Below are positions 1 to 9,629 of a stretch of DNA of 64,000 nt, one piece after another (position 1 is the stretch's first letter; each line of letters starts with the position of its first letter). The stretch lies in NCBI RefSeq assembly GCF_012222305.1, contig NZ_CP035730.1:1-64000 (forward strand), read 5' to 3'. The notes under the pieces were generated by a model. The model was not told the origin of the DNA. It saw only the letters and a program-made list of their open reading frames with translations, and searched no databases. A program made the position numbers and the translations under genes. The stretch is from Sulfolobus sp. S-194 (lineage in GTDB: Archaea > Thermoproteota > Thermoprotei_A > Sulfolobales > Sulfolobaceae).

Positions 1-909
1 ATGGGAGCAAAAAACGCAATAAAAAAATATAATAGAATAGTAAAAAGAAAAGGGCTTGCAGGTTTAGACACTGCAATAATATTAATAGCATTTATAATAA
101 CTGCATCAGTATTAGCTTACGTGGCTATAAATATGGGATTATTTGTGACACAGAAAGCCAAATCCACTATAAATAAAGGAGAGGAGACAGCTTCTACGGC
201 TTTAACTCTGTCTGGTTCTGTATTATATGCAGTAAACTATCCTACTAATACTAAGAGTTATTGGATATTCTTTACAGTATCGCCGAGCTCTGGAGTATCT
301 AGTGTTGAACTATCTCCTGCTACTACAGCAATATCATTTACAGCATCTGCAGAAGGTATCGCCTATTCGAACATATATAAGTATACATTATTAACGGTAT
401 CTCCATCAGTATTAAGTAATGTTATATACGCTAATGGCCAGTATCTGAATTTAGTAGATACTGAAACAAGCGGTGGTCAAACTTATGTGTATTATCCAAA
501 TCCATATTATGCTTTATTGGCACTCAATTATACTTTATCTAAGACTGTTAAACCTTCGCCATTATACATAACAACTTCACCCCCAACTACCACTACTCCG
601 AGTTGGTTAACACATGATAATGTGTTCTCATTTGTTCTTAATATTAGTGGCACAGCGGTTACCTATTATGCATATGTTAACCAAACATTTGCGTTTACTT
701 ATCCTGTAGCAGGTGATCCTCTAGTAGGTAGCGCAATAGCACCAGCAGGGTCCGTAATAGGTGTGATGATATTATTTGGTCCTAGTCTGGGTAGTCATGT
801 ATTTCAGTATCAAACAATAACTATACAAATATCACCTAATATAGGATCACCACTAACATTAAGCGAATACGTATATCAACCTGAAGGTAATGTTACTGTA
901 ATAGGATAA
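1..909 (+). CDS. arlB: Archaellin, major filament protein
   Basis: Structural subunit of the archaellum filament, assembled on the outer face of the membrane. It has a class III (pilin-like) signal peptide: a positively charged leader with RKG at residues 16-18, then LAGLDTAIILIAF, so the PibD/ArlK peptidase should cut after Gly18. The hydrophobic segment (about residues 19-48) forms the filament core. The rest is a Thr/Ser-rich beta-type domain with several NxT/NxS sites, as expected for a glycosylated archaellin. At 302 residues it matches Sulfolobus ArlB in length. The ATG is the first base of the window, so its promoter lies outside, but the charged leader makes this start convincing. It opens the arl operon and is separated from arlX by a T-rich gap, which fits the much higher amount of filament subunit needed. 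Confidence 0.97.
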   Translation: MGAKNAIKKYNRIVKRKGLAGLDTAIILIAFIITASVLAYVAINMGLFVTQKAKSTINKGEETASTALTLSGSVLYAVNYPTNTKSYWIFFTVSPSSGVSSVELSPATTAISFTASAEGIAYSNIYKYTLLTVSPSVLSNVIYANGQYLNLVDTETSGGQTYVYYPNPYYALLALNYTLSKTVKPSPLYITTSPPTTTTPSWLTHDNVFSFVLNISGTAVTYYAYVNQTFAFTYPVAGDPLVGSAIAPAGSVIGVMILFGPSLGSHVFQYQTITIQISPNIGSPLTLSEYVYQPEGNVTVIG

Positions 910-975
910 GGCAATTTTAAAAGATAAATAAGTTGAAAAATTTTTTATTTTAAAATATCAAAAAGGGGATATAAA
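910..975 (+). promoter_or_regulatory. arlB-arlX gap: T-run terminator and possible internal promoter
   Basis: This is the only sizeable gap inside the arl operon. It holds a run of T followed by TTTTATTTTAAAATA (about 944-958), which can be read both as a leaky T-rich archaeal terminator after arlB and as a TATA box lying 20-30 bases before the arlX start. A GGGGAT ribosome site sits just before the TTG start of arlX. In Sulfolobus acidocaldarius a second, weaker promoter ahead of arlX is known, which supports the reading. The exact start site cannot be seen from sequence. Confidence 0.5.
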
Positions 976-1716
976 TTGATAAGTTTAAATTTCCAACAAA
1001 TTATTGATTCTCCATTATTCATATTACTTGTAACTATAAGTATTCCTTTAACAGCTTTCTTCATATTACTTTTTAAGGTAATTTTACCTAAGACTTCTAA
1101 ACCTAAAACACTTCAGCAACCTCCACCGTCAGAGCAAGTTCCTCAGCAACAGCAACAGCAAGAAAAAACTCAGCAATTAGAGGAAACGTTTAAAATACTA
1201 ATAAATAAGATTGATAAATACCAAAGTGACCTAGCAAATGTAATAAATACTTCTATGAATGATTTAAAGCAAATGATACAAAGTATGAACTCATCGATAG
1301 AGGATGTCGTATTATCTTTAAAGGCTTCGCAAGCAGATTCAACTTCGCCTTTTAATATTATAACCAAAGAAAGTGATGAAGGTCAAAAACCTGAAGGTGC
1401 TAAAAGTCTAAAGGCCATGGCTGAAATTGTTGGAACATCAAATATAGACCTTACCAGCTTCGTTAGAAATTGTGTATTATTAGAAGTTTTAGAGTATGAT
1501 GATTCTAAAATAACAGCGCTATATGAATTAGGTTATATTTCTGCTGATGATATGTACATACTTATGAAAATTCAATCATATATTAGAGCTAACAGTGGAA
1601 AGATCAGAGCTAAGGAATTGGCAAATATTGCTATGAATGTAGCTGAAAGTTATTCAGCAATAACTGCAGATATGAAGAAGTATTTACTGGTGTTAGAGGC
1701 GAATAAGAATGGCTAG
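976..1716 (+). CDS. arlX: Archaellum motor ring protein ArlX
   Basis: Crenarchaeal archaellum component that forms a membrane-anchored ring around the ArlI/ArlH motor. One N-terminal membrane segment (about residues 12-36) is followed by a Pro/Gln-rich linker with a run of six Gln, then a long heptad-like helical region (about 65-115) rich in N, S, D and L suitable for a coiled coil, then a globular helical C-terminus. This is the ArlX layout; the family has no enzymatic motif. The start is TTG, chosen because GGGGAT lies just upstream and because the membrane segment would otherwise be lost. It overlaps arlG by 8 bases, so the two are probably translationally coupled. Function is assigned from domain layout and operon position. 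Confidence 0.9.
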   Translation: MISLNFQQIIDSPLFILLVTISIPLTAFFILLFKVILPKTSKPKTLQQPPPSEQVPQQQQQQEKTQQLEETFKILINKIDKYQSDLANVINTSMNDLKQMIQSMNSSIEDVVLSLKASQADSTSPFNIITKESDEGQKPEGAKSLKAMAEIVGTSNIDLTSFVRNCVLLEVLEYDDSKITALYELGYISADDMYILMKIQSYIRANSGKIRAKELANIAMNVAESYSAITADMKKYLLVLEANKNG

Positions 1717-2173
1717 TGAGGCGATAAGTGAATCTATAATGTTGATAGTAAGTATTGTATTAATAGGAGCATTAGCTGGTATTGTTTTTTCTCTAGTATC
1801 TTCTATATCAACAAGTATGATGTCCTACGGTTTATTAGAATCACAGAAATTAGTTACGAATTTACAGATAGATTATGCCACTAATACAAGTCCCACTACT
1901 GTAGTAGTTTATCTACAAAACGTGGGTGAATCTACAATCTTTAATCTAGATCAGAGTATATTATATTTTGGTCCTGAAGGGAATTTACAACAAATAGGAT
2001 ACAATACTGGCACACCACCCTATTGGACTGTTAATATTAATACTTTATATCCAGGATCAGTTGCTAAGATTACTATCTATTTGTCCTCACCTTTATCCTC
2101 AAATCAGTACTACACTGTTGAGATATATACTCCTAATGGATATTCAGTAAGTTATACTTTTGGGGTGAGTTAA
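1709..2173 (+). CDS. arlG: Archaellum stator protein ArlG
   Basis: Pseudo-periplasmic stator subunit of the archaellum, which pairs with ArlF and binds the S-layer. The protein has one N-terminal membrane helix (about residues 10-33) that resembles a type III signal anchor but lacks the [K/R]G cleavage site, followed by a beta-sandwich archaellin-like domain of about 115 residues rich in T, S, Y and N. Length (154) is typical. Its start lies inside the end of arlX and it is followed by arlF after 3 bases, so it is co-translated within the operon. Confidence 0.93.
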   Translation: MASEAISESIMLIVSIVLIGALAGIVFSLVSSISTSMMSYGLLESQKLVTNLQIDYATNTSPTTVVVYLQNVGESTIFNLDQSILYFGPEGNLQQIGYNTGTPPYWTVNINTLYPGSVAKITIYLSSPLSSNQYYTVEIYTPNGYSVSYTFGVS

Positions 2174-2176
2174 AAA

Positions 2177-2665
2177 ATGAGTTTTTCACTTATTTTAACA
2201 TATGCTTTTCTAATTTTTATCTCAGTCTCATTAGCTCTTATTCTCTTAAGTACATATATTAGAAATCAACAACTTTTGACTTACTCAGAAGAAATTCAAC
2301 AGAGAATTGAGCTAAATGAATTAAATACAAAAATATTAATAAAAAGTGTGTATGTAAGTAATAATCTTGTATATGTAACAGTAACTAATAACGGTTCAAC
2401 TACCTTCTATGATTTTAAATCGTTCGTGGTTATTGTAAAATATTATGCTAATATTAGTAATGTATCAACGCTAATACTTTCTCAATACAATTATTCAACT
2501 GTATTAGCATCTTATAAATGGATATCTAGTGCGATAGTGATTCCACCAGATAGTAATGCTGTTTTTACTATTGAACTGCCCTATCCTCCTTATCCCAACA
2601 CTAAGGCTACAATTGTTATATCTACTAATTATGGTAATGAGGCTATTTGGAGGGGTATACTGTGA
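2177..2665 (+). CDS. arlF: Archaellum stator protein ArlF
   Basis: Second stator subunit, which binds the S-layer and works with ArlG. The first 28 or so residues form one membrane helix (SLILTYAFLIFISVSLALILL) and the remainder is a beta-rich soluble domain facing the pseudo-periplasm. No catalytic motif is expected. The gene follows arlG by 3 bases, and its last codons carry the GGAGGGG ribosome site of arlH; its TGA stop overlaps the arlH GTG start. 162 residues is the usual size. Confidence 0.93.
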   Translation: MSFSLILTYAFLIFISVSLALILLSTYIRNQQLLTYSEEIQQRIELNELNTKILIKSVYVSNNLVYVTVTNNGSTTFYDFKSFVVIVKYYANISNVSTLILSQYNYSTVLASYKWISSAIVIPPDSNAVFTIELPYPPYPNTKATIVISTNYGNEAIWRGIL

Positions 2666-3351
2666 TAATAAAAACCGGAAATGAGGATTTAGATAGAAGA
2701 TTATCTGGATTGCCGTTTCCCGCACTAATCATGATTGAGGGAGATCATGGAACTGGTAAAAGTGTACTAGCTGCACAAATATGTTTTGGGCTGTTAATTT
2801 CCGATAAAAAAGGTTACGTAATAACTACTGAACAGACTACTAAGGATTATTTAATGAAAATGAGGGATGTAAAAATAAACTTAATCCCTTTTTTTATAAA
2901 GGGTAGCCTTGGAGTGGCTCCGTTAAATACAAATAGATTTAACTGGAATTCAAATTTAGCTAATAAGATTCTCGATTTGATTATAGATTTTGTGAAAAAA
3001 AGAAAAAATATTGAGTTCTTAATTATAGATAGTTTATCCGTATTGGCAACTTTTGCTGAGGAGAGACAAATACTACAATTCATGAAAGAATCTAGAGTGT
3101 TAGTAGATTTAGGGAAATTAATACTTTTTACAATTCATCCAGACGTATTCGGTGAAGAAATAAAAAGTAGAATCACTAGTATAGTTGATGTTTATTTTAA
3201 ATTGTCAGCTGTTACTATAGGAGGTAGAAGGATTAAAGTATTAGAGAGAGTAAAGACGGTAGGTGGAATTCAAGGTTCTGATACAATATCTTTTGATATA
3301 GATCCTGCCTTAGGAATTAAAGTAATTCCGTTATCCTTATCGAGGGCGTAG
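2662..3351 (+). CDS. arlH: Archaellum motor regulator ArlH (RecA/KaiC-like)
   Basis: RecA/KaiC-fold ATP-binding protein that docks on the ArlI motor inside the ArlX ring and regulates assembly and rotation. The Walker A segment GDHGTGKS lies near residues 26-33 and a Walker B-like stretch IEFLIIDSL near residue 115. I place the start at the GTG that overlaps the arlF stop (GTGA), 6 bases after the strong GGAGGGG site. An in-frame TTG 15 bases earlier overlaps that site and would add five residues before the conserved MIIKTGN... beginning, so it is less likely. The result is 229 residues, normal for the family. It is followed by arlI after 2 bases. Confidence 0.95.
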   Translation: MIIKTGNEDLDRRLSGLPFPALIMIEGDHGTGKSVLAAQICFGLLISDKKGYVITTEQTTKDYLMKMRDVKINLIPFFIKGSLGVAPLNTNRFNWNSNLANKILDLIIDFVKKRKNIEFLIIDSLSVLATFAEERQILQFMKESRVLVDLGKLILFTIHPDVFGEEIKSRITSIVDVYFKLSAVTIGGRRIKVLERVKTVGGIQGSDTISFDIDPALGIKVIPLSLSRA

Positions 3352-3353
3352 CT

Positions 3354-4895
3354 ATGAGTTTTGTTAATGATTATATAAGGAATTTAAAGGAAAAACCTAT
3401 TTTAGTTGATAATCCCAATACTCTAAAAGGATCTAAGAGTTATAATGCGATATATAGAGTAGACGATAACATCTATATACATGTTCAAAGTTTAAAATCT
3501 GAAGATGGATATAATCAATATACTGTGATTGAACCTCCAAGACCTAAACCAGAAGAAATGGAAGAAATTGAGGAAAAATTTGCTAAGGTAGTAGGAGATA
3601 AAGATCCTCCAATAACTATTGAAGAGAAAGAAAAATTTATTAAACAAAAATTAGAAAAAATATTAAGTAAGATGAGATTGTCAGTAGCTAAAGAGTATGC
3701 TATTTATCATTTTATTCGAGATAAATTGTATTTAGGAATAATAGAACCATTAATTAGAGATCCCTATATTGAAGATATATCCTTACCTGGATTAGGTCAT
3801 ATCTACATAGTGCATAAAGTTTTTGGACCAATGAGAACATCAATAAAAATAGAAAAAGAAGAAGAATTAGATGATTTGATTATATCCCTAAGTGAGAAAA
3901 CATATAGACCTGTATCTCATAATAGACCTATTGTTGATGCAAGTTTACCGGATGGTTCTAGAGTAAATTTTGTATACGGAATAGATGTAAGTAGAAGGGG
4001 TTCAAATTTAACTATAAGAAAATTCAGTAAAGTTCCAATAAGTATAACCCAGTTAATATCTTTCGGTACTATGTCTCCATTATTAGCCGGTTATATATGG
4101 ATGATGTTAGACGAGGGAATGAACTTGTTCGTATGCGGAGAAACTGCCTCCGGAAAGACAACTACCCTCAACGCAATTACTGCTTTCATCCCTCCAAATT
4201 TAAAAATAGTAACAATAGAAGATACGCCGGAGTTAACTGTTCCTCATTCTAACTGGGTTGCCGAAGTGACTAGAGAAACCGGAGGAGAAGGGACAATAAA
4301 ATTATTCGACTTACTTAAAGCTGCTTTAAGGCAAAGACCTAATTATATTTTAGTAGGCGAGATAAGAGATAAGGAAGGGAACGTAGCATTCCAAGCAATG
4401 CAGACTGGTCATTCAGTTATGGCAACCTTTCATGCAGCAAACATAACAACTTTAATACAGAGACTTACAGGATATCCGATAGAAGTTCCAAAAACCTATA
4501 TTAATAACCTTAATATAGCACTATTTCAGACCGCACTATACGATAAAAAAGGCAATTTAATAAGAAGAGTGGTTGAAGTTGACGAAATAATTGACGTAGA
4601 CCCTGCAACTAATGATGTAATTTACATTCCATCATTTACCTATGATGCAACTGAAGATAAAATAATTTTCGCAGGGAGAGGTTCTTCGTATTTAATAGAA
4701 AATAAAATAGCAATAAGAAGGGGAGTTAGTAGGAAAAATATTGGAATTCTTTATGATGAATTAAACTTAAGGGCAGAATTTCTTAAAAATTTGGTTGAAA
4801 AGAAGATATTTAACTATTTTGATGTATGGGCATATGTTCTTAAAGCGAGACAGTTAGGTCTAGAGGAGGCAGTTAGATATGTTAAAAATATTTAA
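3354..4895 (+). CDS. arlI: Archaellum assembly/rotation ATPase ArlI
   Basis: Hexameric type II/IV secretion superfamily ATPase that powers both assembly and rotation of the archaellum. The N-terminal part (about residues 1-220) is the variable membrane-contact domain. The C-terminal domain has Walker [10 protein letters not shown] near residue 261, an Asp box (IEDTPEL) near 285, Walker [10 protein letters not shown] near 330, and a His box ([11 protein letters not shown]) near 350. All motifs needed for ATP hydrolysis are present. 513 residues is normal. The 3' end overlaps arlJ by 17 bases. Confidence 0.97.
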   Translation: MSFVNDYIRNLKEKPILVDNPNTLKGSKSYNAIYRVDDNIYIHVQSLKSEDGYNQYTVIEPPRPKPEEMEEIEEKFAKVVGDKDPPITIEEKEKFIKQKLEKILSKMRLSVAKEYAIYHFIRDKLYLGIIEPLIRDPYIEDISLPGLGHIYIVHKVFGPMRTSIKIEKEEELDDLIISLSEKTYRPVSHNRPIVDASLPDGSRVNFVYGIDVSRRGSNLTIRKFSKVPISITQLISFGTMSPLLAGYIWMMLDEGMNLFVCGETASGKTTTLNAITAFIPPNLKIVTIEDTPELTVPHSNWVAEVTRETGGEGTIKLFDLLKAALRQRPNYILVGEIRDKEGNVAFQAMQTGHSVMATFHAANITTLIQRLTGYPIEVPKTYINNLNIALFQTALYDKKGNLIRRVVEVDEIIDVDPATNDVIYIPSFTYDATEDKIIFAGRGSSYLIENKIAIRRGVSRKNIGILYDELNLRAEFLKNLVEKKIFNYFDVWAYVLKARQLGLEEAVRYVKNI

Positions 4896-6300
4896 TAAGA
4901 GAGAGGAACTAGATTCAAAATATATATTTATGATAGCTTATATGTTAGCATTATTCTCGTCAGGAGTCCCACCAGAAATAGTTGTTCTTCATTTATCTAG
5001 AGAAAATTCATTTGAGCCTTACGTTAAATTTATAAAAAAGATAAAGAATCTCGTGTCAGGATATAGATATAAGTTTTCTTCTGCAATATCATTTACGACT
5101 AAAACTATACATATTAGATATTTAAAAGAATTTCTAATAAGATTCTCACAAGCAGTTACGTTTGGAGATGATATGGTAGAATTTCTAACTAGAGAAATAG
5201 ATTTCTCCTTATCCGAATATAACGCATCTTCAACTAGATTAATAGAATCAATGAATAATTTCCTTACAATCTATGCTACATTAAATAGCTCCCTTACCTT
5301 TCTAGTAGCTGACATTACGATTTTATCCTTAATTTATAGTGGGGGAACTACTCTAATAATACAGCTTACTATCTTATCCTTAGCACTTCTAGGAAATTTA
5401 ACATTAGTAATGTATCTCTTATATAGACCAGAAAATTACATGAGATACAATAAAAAAGATAAAACTATTCTGTTTTTATCAATAATGATTCCTATCTTGT
5501 TATCAGTCATATTTACTTCATATATAACGTTGTTAACAGTAGGCATAATATTAGCAATCATCGGGTTTAGATATAAAACATTTGAGAATAAAATTTATAA
5601 TATAGAAAGACATTACATACTTTTTATAAGATATTTTTCTAGAAACTACTCAATAGTAGGCAACTTAAAAGATTCATTAATTGCTGTACTAAGAGGAGAT
5701 TTAGGTGATGTGAAGCCATTAATAAAAAGGGCTATAAATAGACTTTCTTTAGGTGTAAACAAAGAAAAAGTATTCAAATTAATAGGTGATGAAAGTAAAA
5801 GTGTTTTAGTAAGTATGTTAACTAAGGTCATATATGAAACAATAACTATGGGTGGAAATATTTTAGTTGTAGGGGAGATCTTGAGTAAGATAGGCGATTC
5901 AATATTAAATATAAGAGCTAGGAAAGAACAAAATGGAAGAGCGTTCGAGACTTCAATTTATGCACTACAAACTGCCTCAGCAGGGATATCGGCTGCATTA
6001 ATATCTATTGTAGGAATTTTAAGTAATATATTTTCAATAGGGGCTGTATCTACAGTTTTTAACTTTACGCCAGTAAATGTAGATTTAATATCTAAAATAT
6101 TGCTTATTATTATACTAATTTTAAGCTTTGCAAACGGAATTGCAATCACATTAGCTTATGGAAGATCAATATATGCTGGCCTATACTTTATAGGAATATT
6201 ATTAATATTAAGTTCAATAACCTATCATATAGTCCTAATACTTACTGGGGAAATATTTAGGGAGTTGTCATCTCCGTCAGGAGTCTTAAGCGTTCCTTAG
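4879..6300 (+). CDS. arlJ: Archaellum polytopic membrane platform ArlJ
   Basis: Inner-membrane core of the archaellum, homologous to the TadC/GspF platform proteins, onto which ArlI docks. Hydrophobic blocks lie near residues 14-30, 130-185, 195-235, 365-390 and 405-460, giving the usual N-terminal helices, a central group and a C-terminal group around two basic cytoplasmic loops, the second (about 240-360) rich in K and R. 473 residues is normal for Sulfolobus. It is the last arl gene; no conserved arlK/pibD follows, consistent with the peptidase being encoded elsewhere. Confidence 0.95.
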   Translation: MLKIFNKREELDSKYIFMIAYMLALFSSGVPPEIVVLHLSRENSFEPYVKFIKKIKNLVSGYRYKFSSAISFTTKTIHIRYLKEFLIRFSQAVTFGDDMVEFLTREIDFSLSEYNASSTRLIESMNNFLTIYATLNSSLTFLVADITILSLIYSGGTTLIIQLTILSLALLGNLTLVMYLLYRPENYMRYNKKDKTILFLSIMIPILLSVIFTSYITLLTVGIILAIIGFRYKTFENKIYNIERHYILFIRYFSRNYSIVGNLKDSLIAVLRGDLGDVKPLIKRAINRLSLGVNKEKVFKLIGDESKSVLVSMLTKVIYETITMGGNILVVGEILSKIGDSILNIRARKEQNGRAFETSIYALQTASAGISAALISIVGILSNIFSIGAVSTVFNFTPVNVDLISKILLIIILILSFANGIAITLAYGRSIYAGLYFIGILLILSSITYHIVLILTGEIFRELSSPSGVLSVP

Positions 6301-6567
6301 GCTTTTCCAAGTTTATAATTACTGTTTTTGAATAGGAAAGATTGAATCCAGCTACAAATTAAAAAATCTTATACTTTAAAATATTCCATATACGAATATA
6401 ATTTCAATATATATTATGGAAGCAAATAATGATCTAAATATATCTATTTATGTAATTTAACAAGTTACAATTACATGTTTATAGGTACGAATCTTTTTAA
6501 AATAATACTCTCATTTTATTCTGTTTTTTTCTGTATATAGATTTTATTATACCTATTTCAGCAAAAA
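6301..6567. terminator. Convergent gap after arlJ with T-runs
   Basis: This gap lies between the converging ends of arlJ and the ZIP transporter gene. It has no coding frame worth reporting. T-rich stretches such as TTTTTAAA and TTTTATTCTGTTTTTTTC (about 6491-6533) would serve as + strand archaeal termination signals for the arl operon. No hairpin of note was seen. Confidence 0.4.
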
Positions 6568-7314
6568 TCAAGTCATTCCTAAAAAGGTAAGTAAAGATTC
6601 TAATCCGTATGTTATTGCTACTCCAATAAATATCCATGTCCAAAACTTTGTTTTAAATCCGCCTAGTAGTGACGCAGCGGAAATGTTTATTTTTACCATA
6701 ACATAAACAAGAGATGCCGATGCTACTACATCAAGCAATGCTAAGAAGATCTGATTTGATATACCTAGGTAATATATTGAAGCTCCTAGTGCGGTTGGTA
6801 ATCCAGCTATTAGAGAAAGAATAATTAACCTTATGATACTAACTTTATTTCTATTTATAAAAGATGGTGTTGAAATAGCAAATCCCTCTGTCATGTTATG
6901 TACAGCAAAACCTATTGTAAATGCCCACGCAGAAGATATAGAACCAGCTAATAATGCAGCGGCTATAGCAAATCCCTCCCCTATATTATGAAATCCTAGT
7001 CCCATAGACACAACTAGTGATTGATCGTTTCTTTCAAATAAACTTAAACTTATCCATGTTGCTAAAAATCCTATAGAAGTAATTATAAGAGATACTAGAA
7101 AACTCTTATATTCGTTTGAGATTAAAAAATTGTTAACTATTTCTTCAGCTCCAGAACCAGTATCTAATGCTAAATACGAGAGTATTCCTCCAGTAAAAGC
7201 AGCTAAATATCCAAGTTTAGTTTTACCAAATTTTCTCGCCGTAACTATTATAGAACCAAATGCTACTGTAGAGCCAGCTATAAAACCAAGAATTATAGGG
7301 AACAAATTAAACAT
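6568..7314 (-). CDS. ZIP-family divalent metal transporter
   Basis: Integral membrane protein that should move Zn2+, Fe2+ or related divalent ions into the cytoplasm. It has about eight hydrophobic segments and the two metal-site helices of the ZIP family: FHNIGEGFAIA (near residue 108) and HNMTEGFAI (near residue 140), with His, Asn and Glu ligands in both. At 248 residues it matches the ZupT/GufA type. The start ATG is followed directly by a hydrophobic helix. It is monocistronic, on the opposite strand to the arl operon. The metal cannot be told from sequence. Confidence 0.88.
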   Translation of the reverse strand: MFNLFPIILGFIAGSTVAFGSIIVTARKFGKTKLGYLAAFTGGILSYLALDTGSGAEEIVNNFLISNEYKSFLVSLIITSIGFLATWISLSLFERNDQSLVVSMGLGFHNIGEGFAIAAALLAGSISSAWAFTIGFAVHNMTEGFAISTPSFINRNKVSIIRLIILSLIAGLPTALGASIYYLGISNQIFLALLDVVASASLVYVMVKINISAASLLGGFKTKFWTWIFIGVAITYGLESLLTFLGMT

Positions 7315-7670
7315 TTCTTTTCGCCTTGTCGTAATTGTAAAAACAAACTAAAAAGCTTTACTATTAAACGTTTTATAAAAACTTAATAGAAATTAATAAT
7401 ATAAGAGAGTTATTAATCGAGTAAAAAGCGCATAGGTTAGAATATCGCACAGCACTATCACTAGGGTTATAAATTTCTCTTCGATTAAGACGAATCATAG
7501 TTTTCGATATCTTGATTTAATGCTATATAGAAGGTATTCACTACAAGGATAATTTATACTTTAAGGATAACACTATAGAATATAGTAGCATAAGTAAAAA
7601 TGCTTATACAAATTAGAGTGATCAAAAAGAACGTAAAAATCTAACTCTCCAATGAACAATATCTTGTTGC
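7315..7670. other. Intergenic gap upstream of ZIP gene
   Basis: This stretch separates the 3' end of the alpha-glucosidase gene from the start of the ZIP gene, both on the - strand. It should carry the ZIP promoter: an AT-rich TATA-like segment lies around 7338-7375 on the - strand. No coding frame, RNA gene or clear repeat was seen in the remaining bases. Confidence 0.35.
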
Positions 7671-9593
7671 TTATAAGCTGATTTCAGTAATAACTTTGTC
7701 TATTTTTAGTATCCCAAATTCACTTATGAGATTTCTGACATATGTTGGTGTGTTAAACATTATCTTTCTCTCCCTTCTTACGGCTTTGCCCTTAATCTCT
7801 ACATCACCAAAAGAAATTAAGTCTCCGTCATCTAATTGTATTAAACTTCCTTCCCTTACATATAATGGTAAATCGCTCTTACTATTCACCCAACCTTCAT
7901 TTATTTCCTGATTCCAAAACTCCATCCACTTACTCTTTCTTGGCAAATACACTATCCTTTTATCACTCTTCTCTATAATAGGAGCATAAAGTATATATTT
8001 CCCGACCATGTATTCATCTTCTATCCTATATGTATTCTCGTCATCAGGGAACTCATAAAACAGTGGTCTAATTATTGGATGTCCAGTGTTATGAGCTTCC
8101 ACAGCTAAAGAATATATGTAATTTAAAAACTTATACCTAGTCTCTATCACCTTTTTCACTCTCTCTTTATAGTAGTCCGGCAGAAAAGCAGGTTCCGTAT
8201 CTATTCCATCTTTAGCCTTATGTGTTCTAAATAGGGGAAAGAACATTGCAATCTCAAAATATTTTACTAATAATTCTAATGAGTTATCTATCTTTTCAAA
8301 CCCCCTTCCTTGGAAACCGCCAATATCGATCCCTACATAGGATACTCCAGAAATTGATAAACCGAGGACTAACTGTATTTGTAGTTTTAAGTCATCCCAT
8401 GATGGTGTATTATCACCAGTCCAGATACCGGCAAACTTCTGTATTCCTGCGTAACCGCTCCTAGTAAGTATAAAAACCTCTTTGTCCTTGAATCCCTCAT
8501 ATGTTGCCATAGCTTCGTAATAGGGATAAGCGTTCCTAACCAATTCGTGGTACACTTTTTTGCCTTTGTAGTAATGAACTACATTCTTAGGAAAGGCTAA
8601 TAATAACCTATCTTCACCCTCTTTATATTGTGAGAAATCTGTTGGTTCGTTCATATCTAACCAAATACCATCAATACCCTGGTTTAACCATTTATTAATT
8701 AATTCACTCCACCACTTTCTTGTTTCTTCTCTAAAGAAATCCGGATATACTGAATTACCCGGCCATAATTTTCCAACAAATAACTCTCCCTTATCAGTCT
8801 CACAATACTTGCCTAGGCCAGATAAAAACACCTCATAATTCTGATCAGCTTTTACTGAGTGATCAACTATTGTTATTATCTTTATATCCCTTTTGTGTAC
8901 TTCATCAATAAACTTTTTCACATCAGGAAACTTCTCCTTATCCCAAGTAAATAATTTGTATGAGTCCATATAGTCAATATCTAGAAAAATTCCGGTGACT
9001 TTGAACTCTTTCATTAAATCAAGTAGCTTAACTATCTCATCTTGAGGAAAGTAGGAGTATCTGGAAATTAGATAACCGAGAGCCCATTTTGGTGGTAAAT
9101 AGGGTTTGCCGGTAACATCTGTATATTTCTCAATAACCTTTTCTGGCGTTGATCCTTCAAATACGTAAATTTCGACATCTTTATGAGGTATTGTAATTAT
9201 AACTTTTGAGTAGTGAGTAAAACCAACGTCTACAATGACTTTTGAAGCAGAATTTACAAAATATCCGGTAGCTTTTCCCTTATAAACTGAGATAAAGAAT
9301 GGGATGCTAATATATAACGGATCTTGGAATCTTTTATAAGCTCCAGCATCAACGTTGTACATCACGTATTTAAATCTTCTTCTGTCAAGTTCTGTTGCCT
9401 TTTCTCCCAAACCAACTATATGTTCCTCCAATTCTAACTTCTTTTCCACAACAATGGAATTTTCTCCTTCAATTATTGTTAATCCTTCGGGTATTTTATT
9501 CACCTTTTCTCCTTGAAAGTTAAACTCTACTGGGGGGATCGGATTATTTACTCTTATTCTATAAATCCCATTTCTCTCTTCAACTTCAATCAT
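7671..9593 (-). CDS. malA: GH31 alpha-glucosidase (MalA-type)
   Basis: Exo-acting alpha-glucosidase that releases glucose from malto-oligosaccharides, probably cytoplasmic because no signal peptide is present. The family GH31 nucleophile motif WLDMNEP is present with Asp313, and the acid/base motif [11 protein letters not shown] with Asp394; FLDIDYMD near residue 203 and the GGF near 435 complete the barrel. It aligns over its length with S. solfataricus MalA, but is about 50 residues shorter: the differences are a short N-terminus, a shorter insert after the nucleophile and a trimmed C-terminal beta domain. It is divergent from the GH116/MFS operon, with only 36 bases between the two starts, so the promoters overlap and co-regulation is likely. 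Confidence 0.95.
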   Translation of the reverse strand: MIEVEERNGIYRIRVNNPIPPVEFNFQGEKVNKIPEGLTIIEGENSIVVEKKLELEEHIVGLGEKATELDRRRFKYVMYNVDAGAYKRFQDPLYISIPFFISVYKGKATGYFVNSASKVIVDVGFTHYSKVIITIPHKDVEIYVFEGSTPEKVIEKYTDVTGKPYLPPKWALGYLISRYSYFPQDEIVKLLDLMKEFKVTGIFLDIDYMDSYKLFTWDKEKFPDVKKFIDEVHKRDIKIITIVDHSVKADQNYEVFLSGLGKYCETDKGELFVGKLWPGNSVYPDFFREETRKWWSELINKWLNQGIDGIWLDMNEPTDFSQYKEGEDRLLLAFPKNVVHYYKGKKVYHELVRNAYPYYEAMATYEGFKDKEVFILTRSGYAGIQKFAGIWTGDNTPSWDDLKLQIQLVLGLSISGVSYVGIDIGGFQGRGFEKIDNSLELLVKYFEIAMFFPLFRTHKAKDGIDTEPAFLPDYYKERVKKVIETRYKFLNYIYSLAVEAHNTGHPIIRPLFYEFPDDENTYRIEDEYMVGKYILYAPIIEKSDKRIVYLPRKSKWMEFWNQEINEGWVNSKSDLPLYVREGSLIQLDDGDLISFGDVEIKGKAVRRERKIMFNTPTYVRNLISEFGILKIDKVITEISL

Positions 9594-9629
9594 AGTTAGA
9601 GATTTATCCTGAAAAATAAATGTTTTATT
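9594..9629. promoter_or_regulatory. Divergent promoter, malA / GH116 operon
   Basis: Only 36 bases separate the divergent ATGs. An AT-rich box (AAATAAATGTTTTATTA) can serve as the TATA element of malA read on the - strand. The TATA box for the + strand gene must overlap the malA start. Both transcripts would be leaderless or nearly so, and one regulator bound here could control both directions. Confidence 0.5.

Noticed and set aside
2647-2661. In-frame TTG giving a five-residue longer ArlH
   Set aside because: It overlaps the GGAGGGG ribosome site; the GTG that overlaps the arlF stop gives the family N-terminus.
7130-7351. Open frame on the + strand across the ZIP gene start
   Set aside because: Antisense shadow of the transporter; composition follows from the hydrophobic codons on the other strand.
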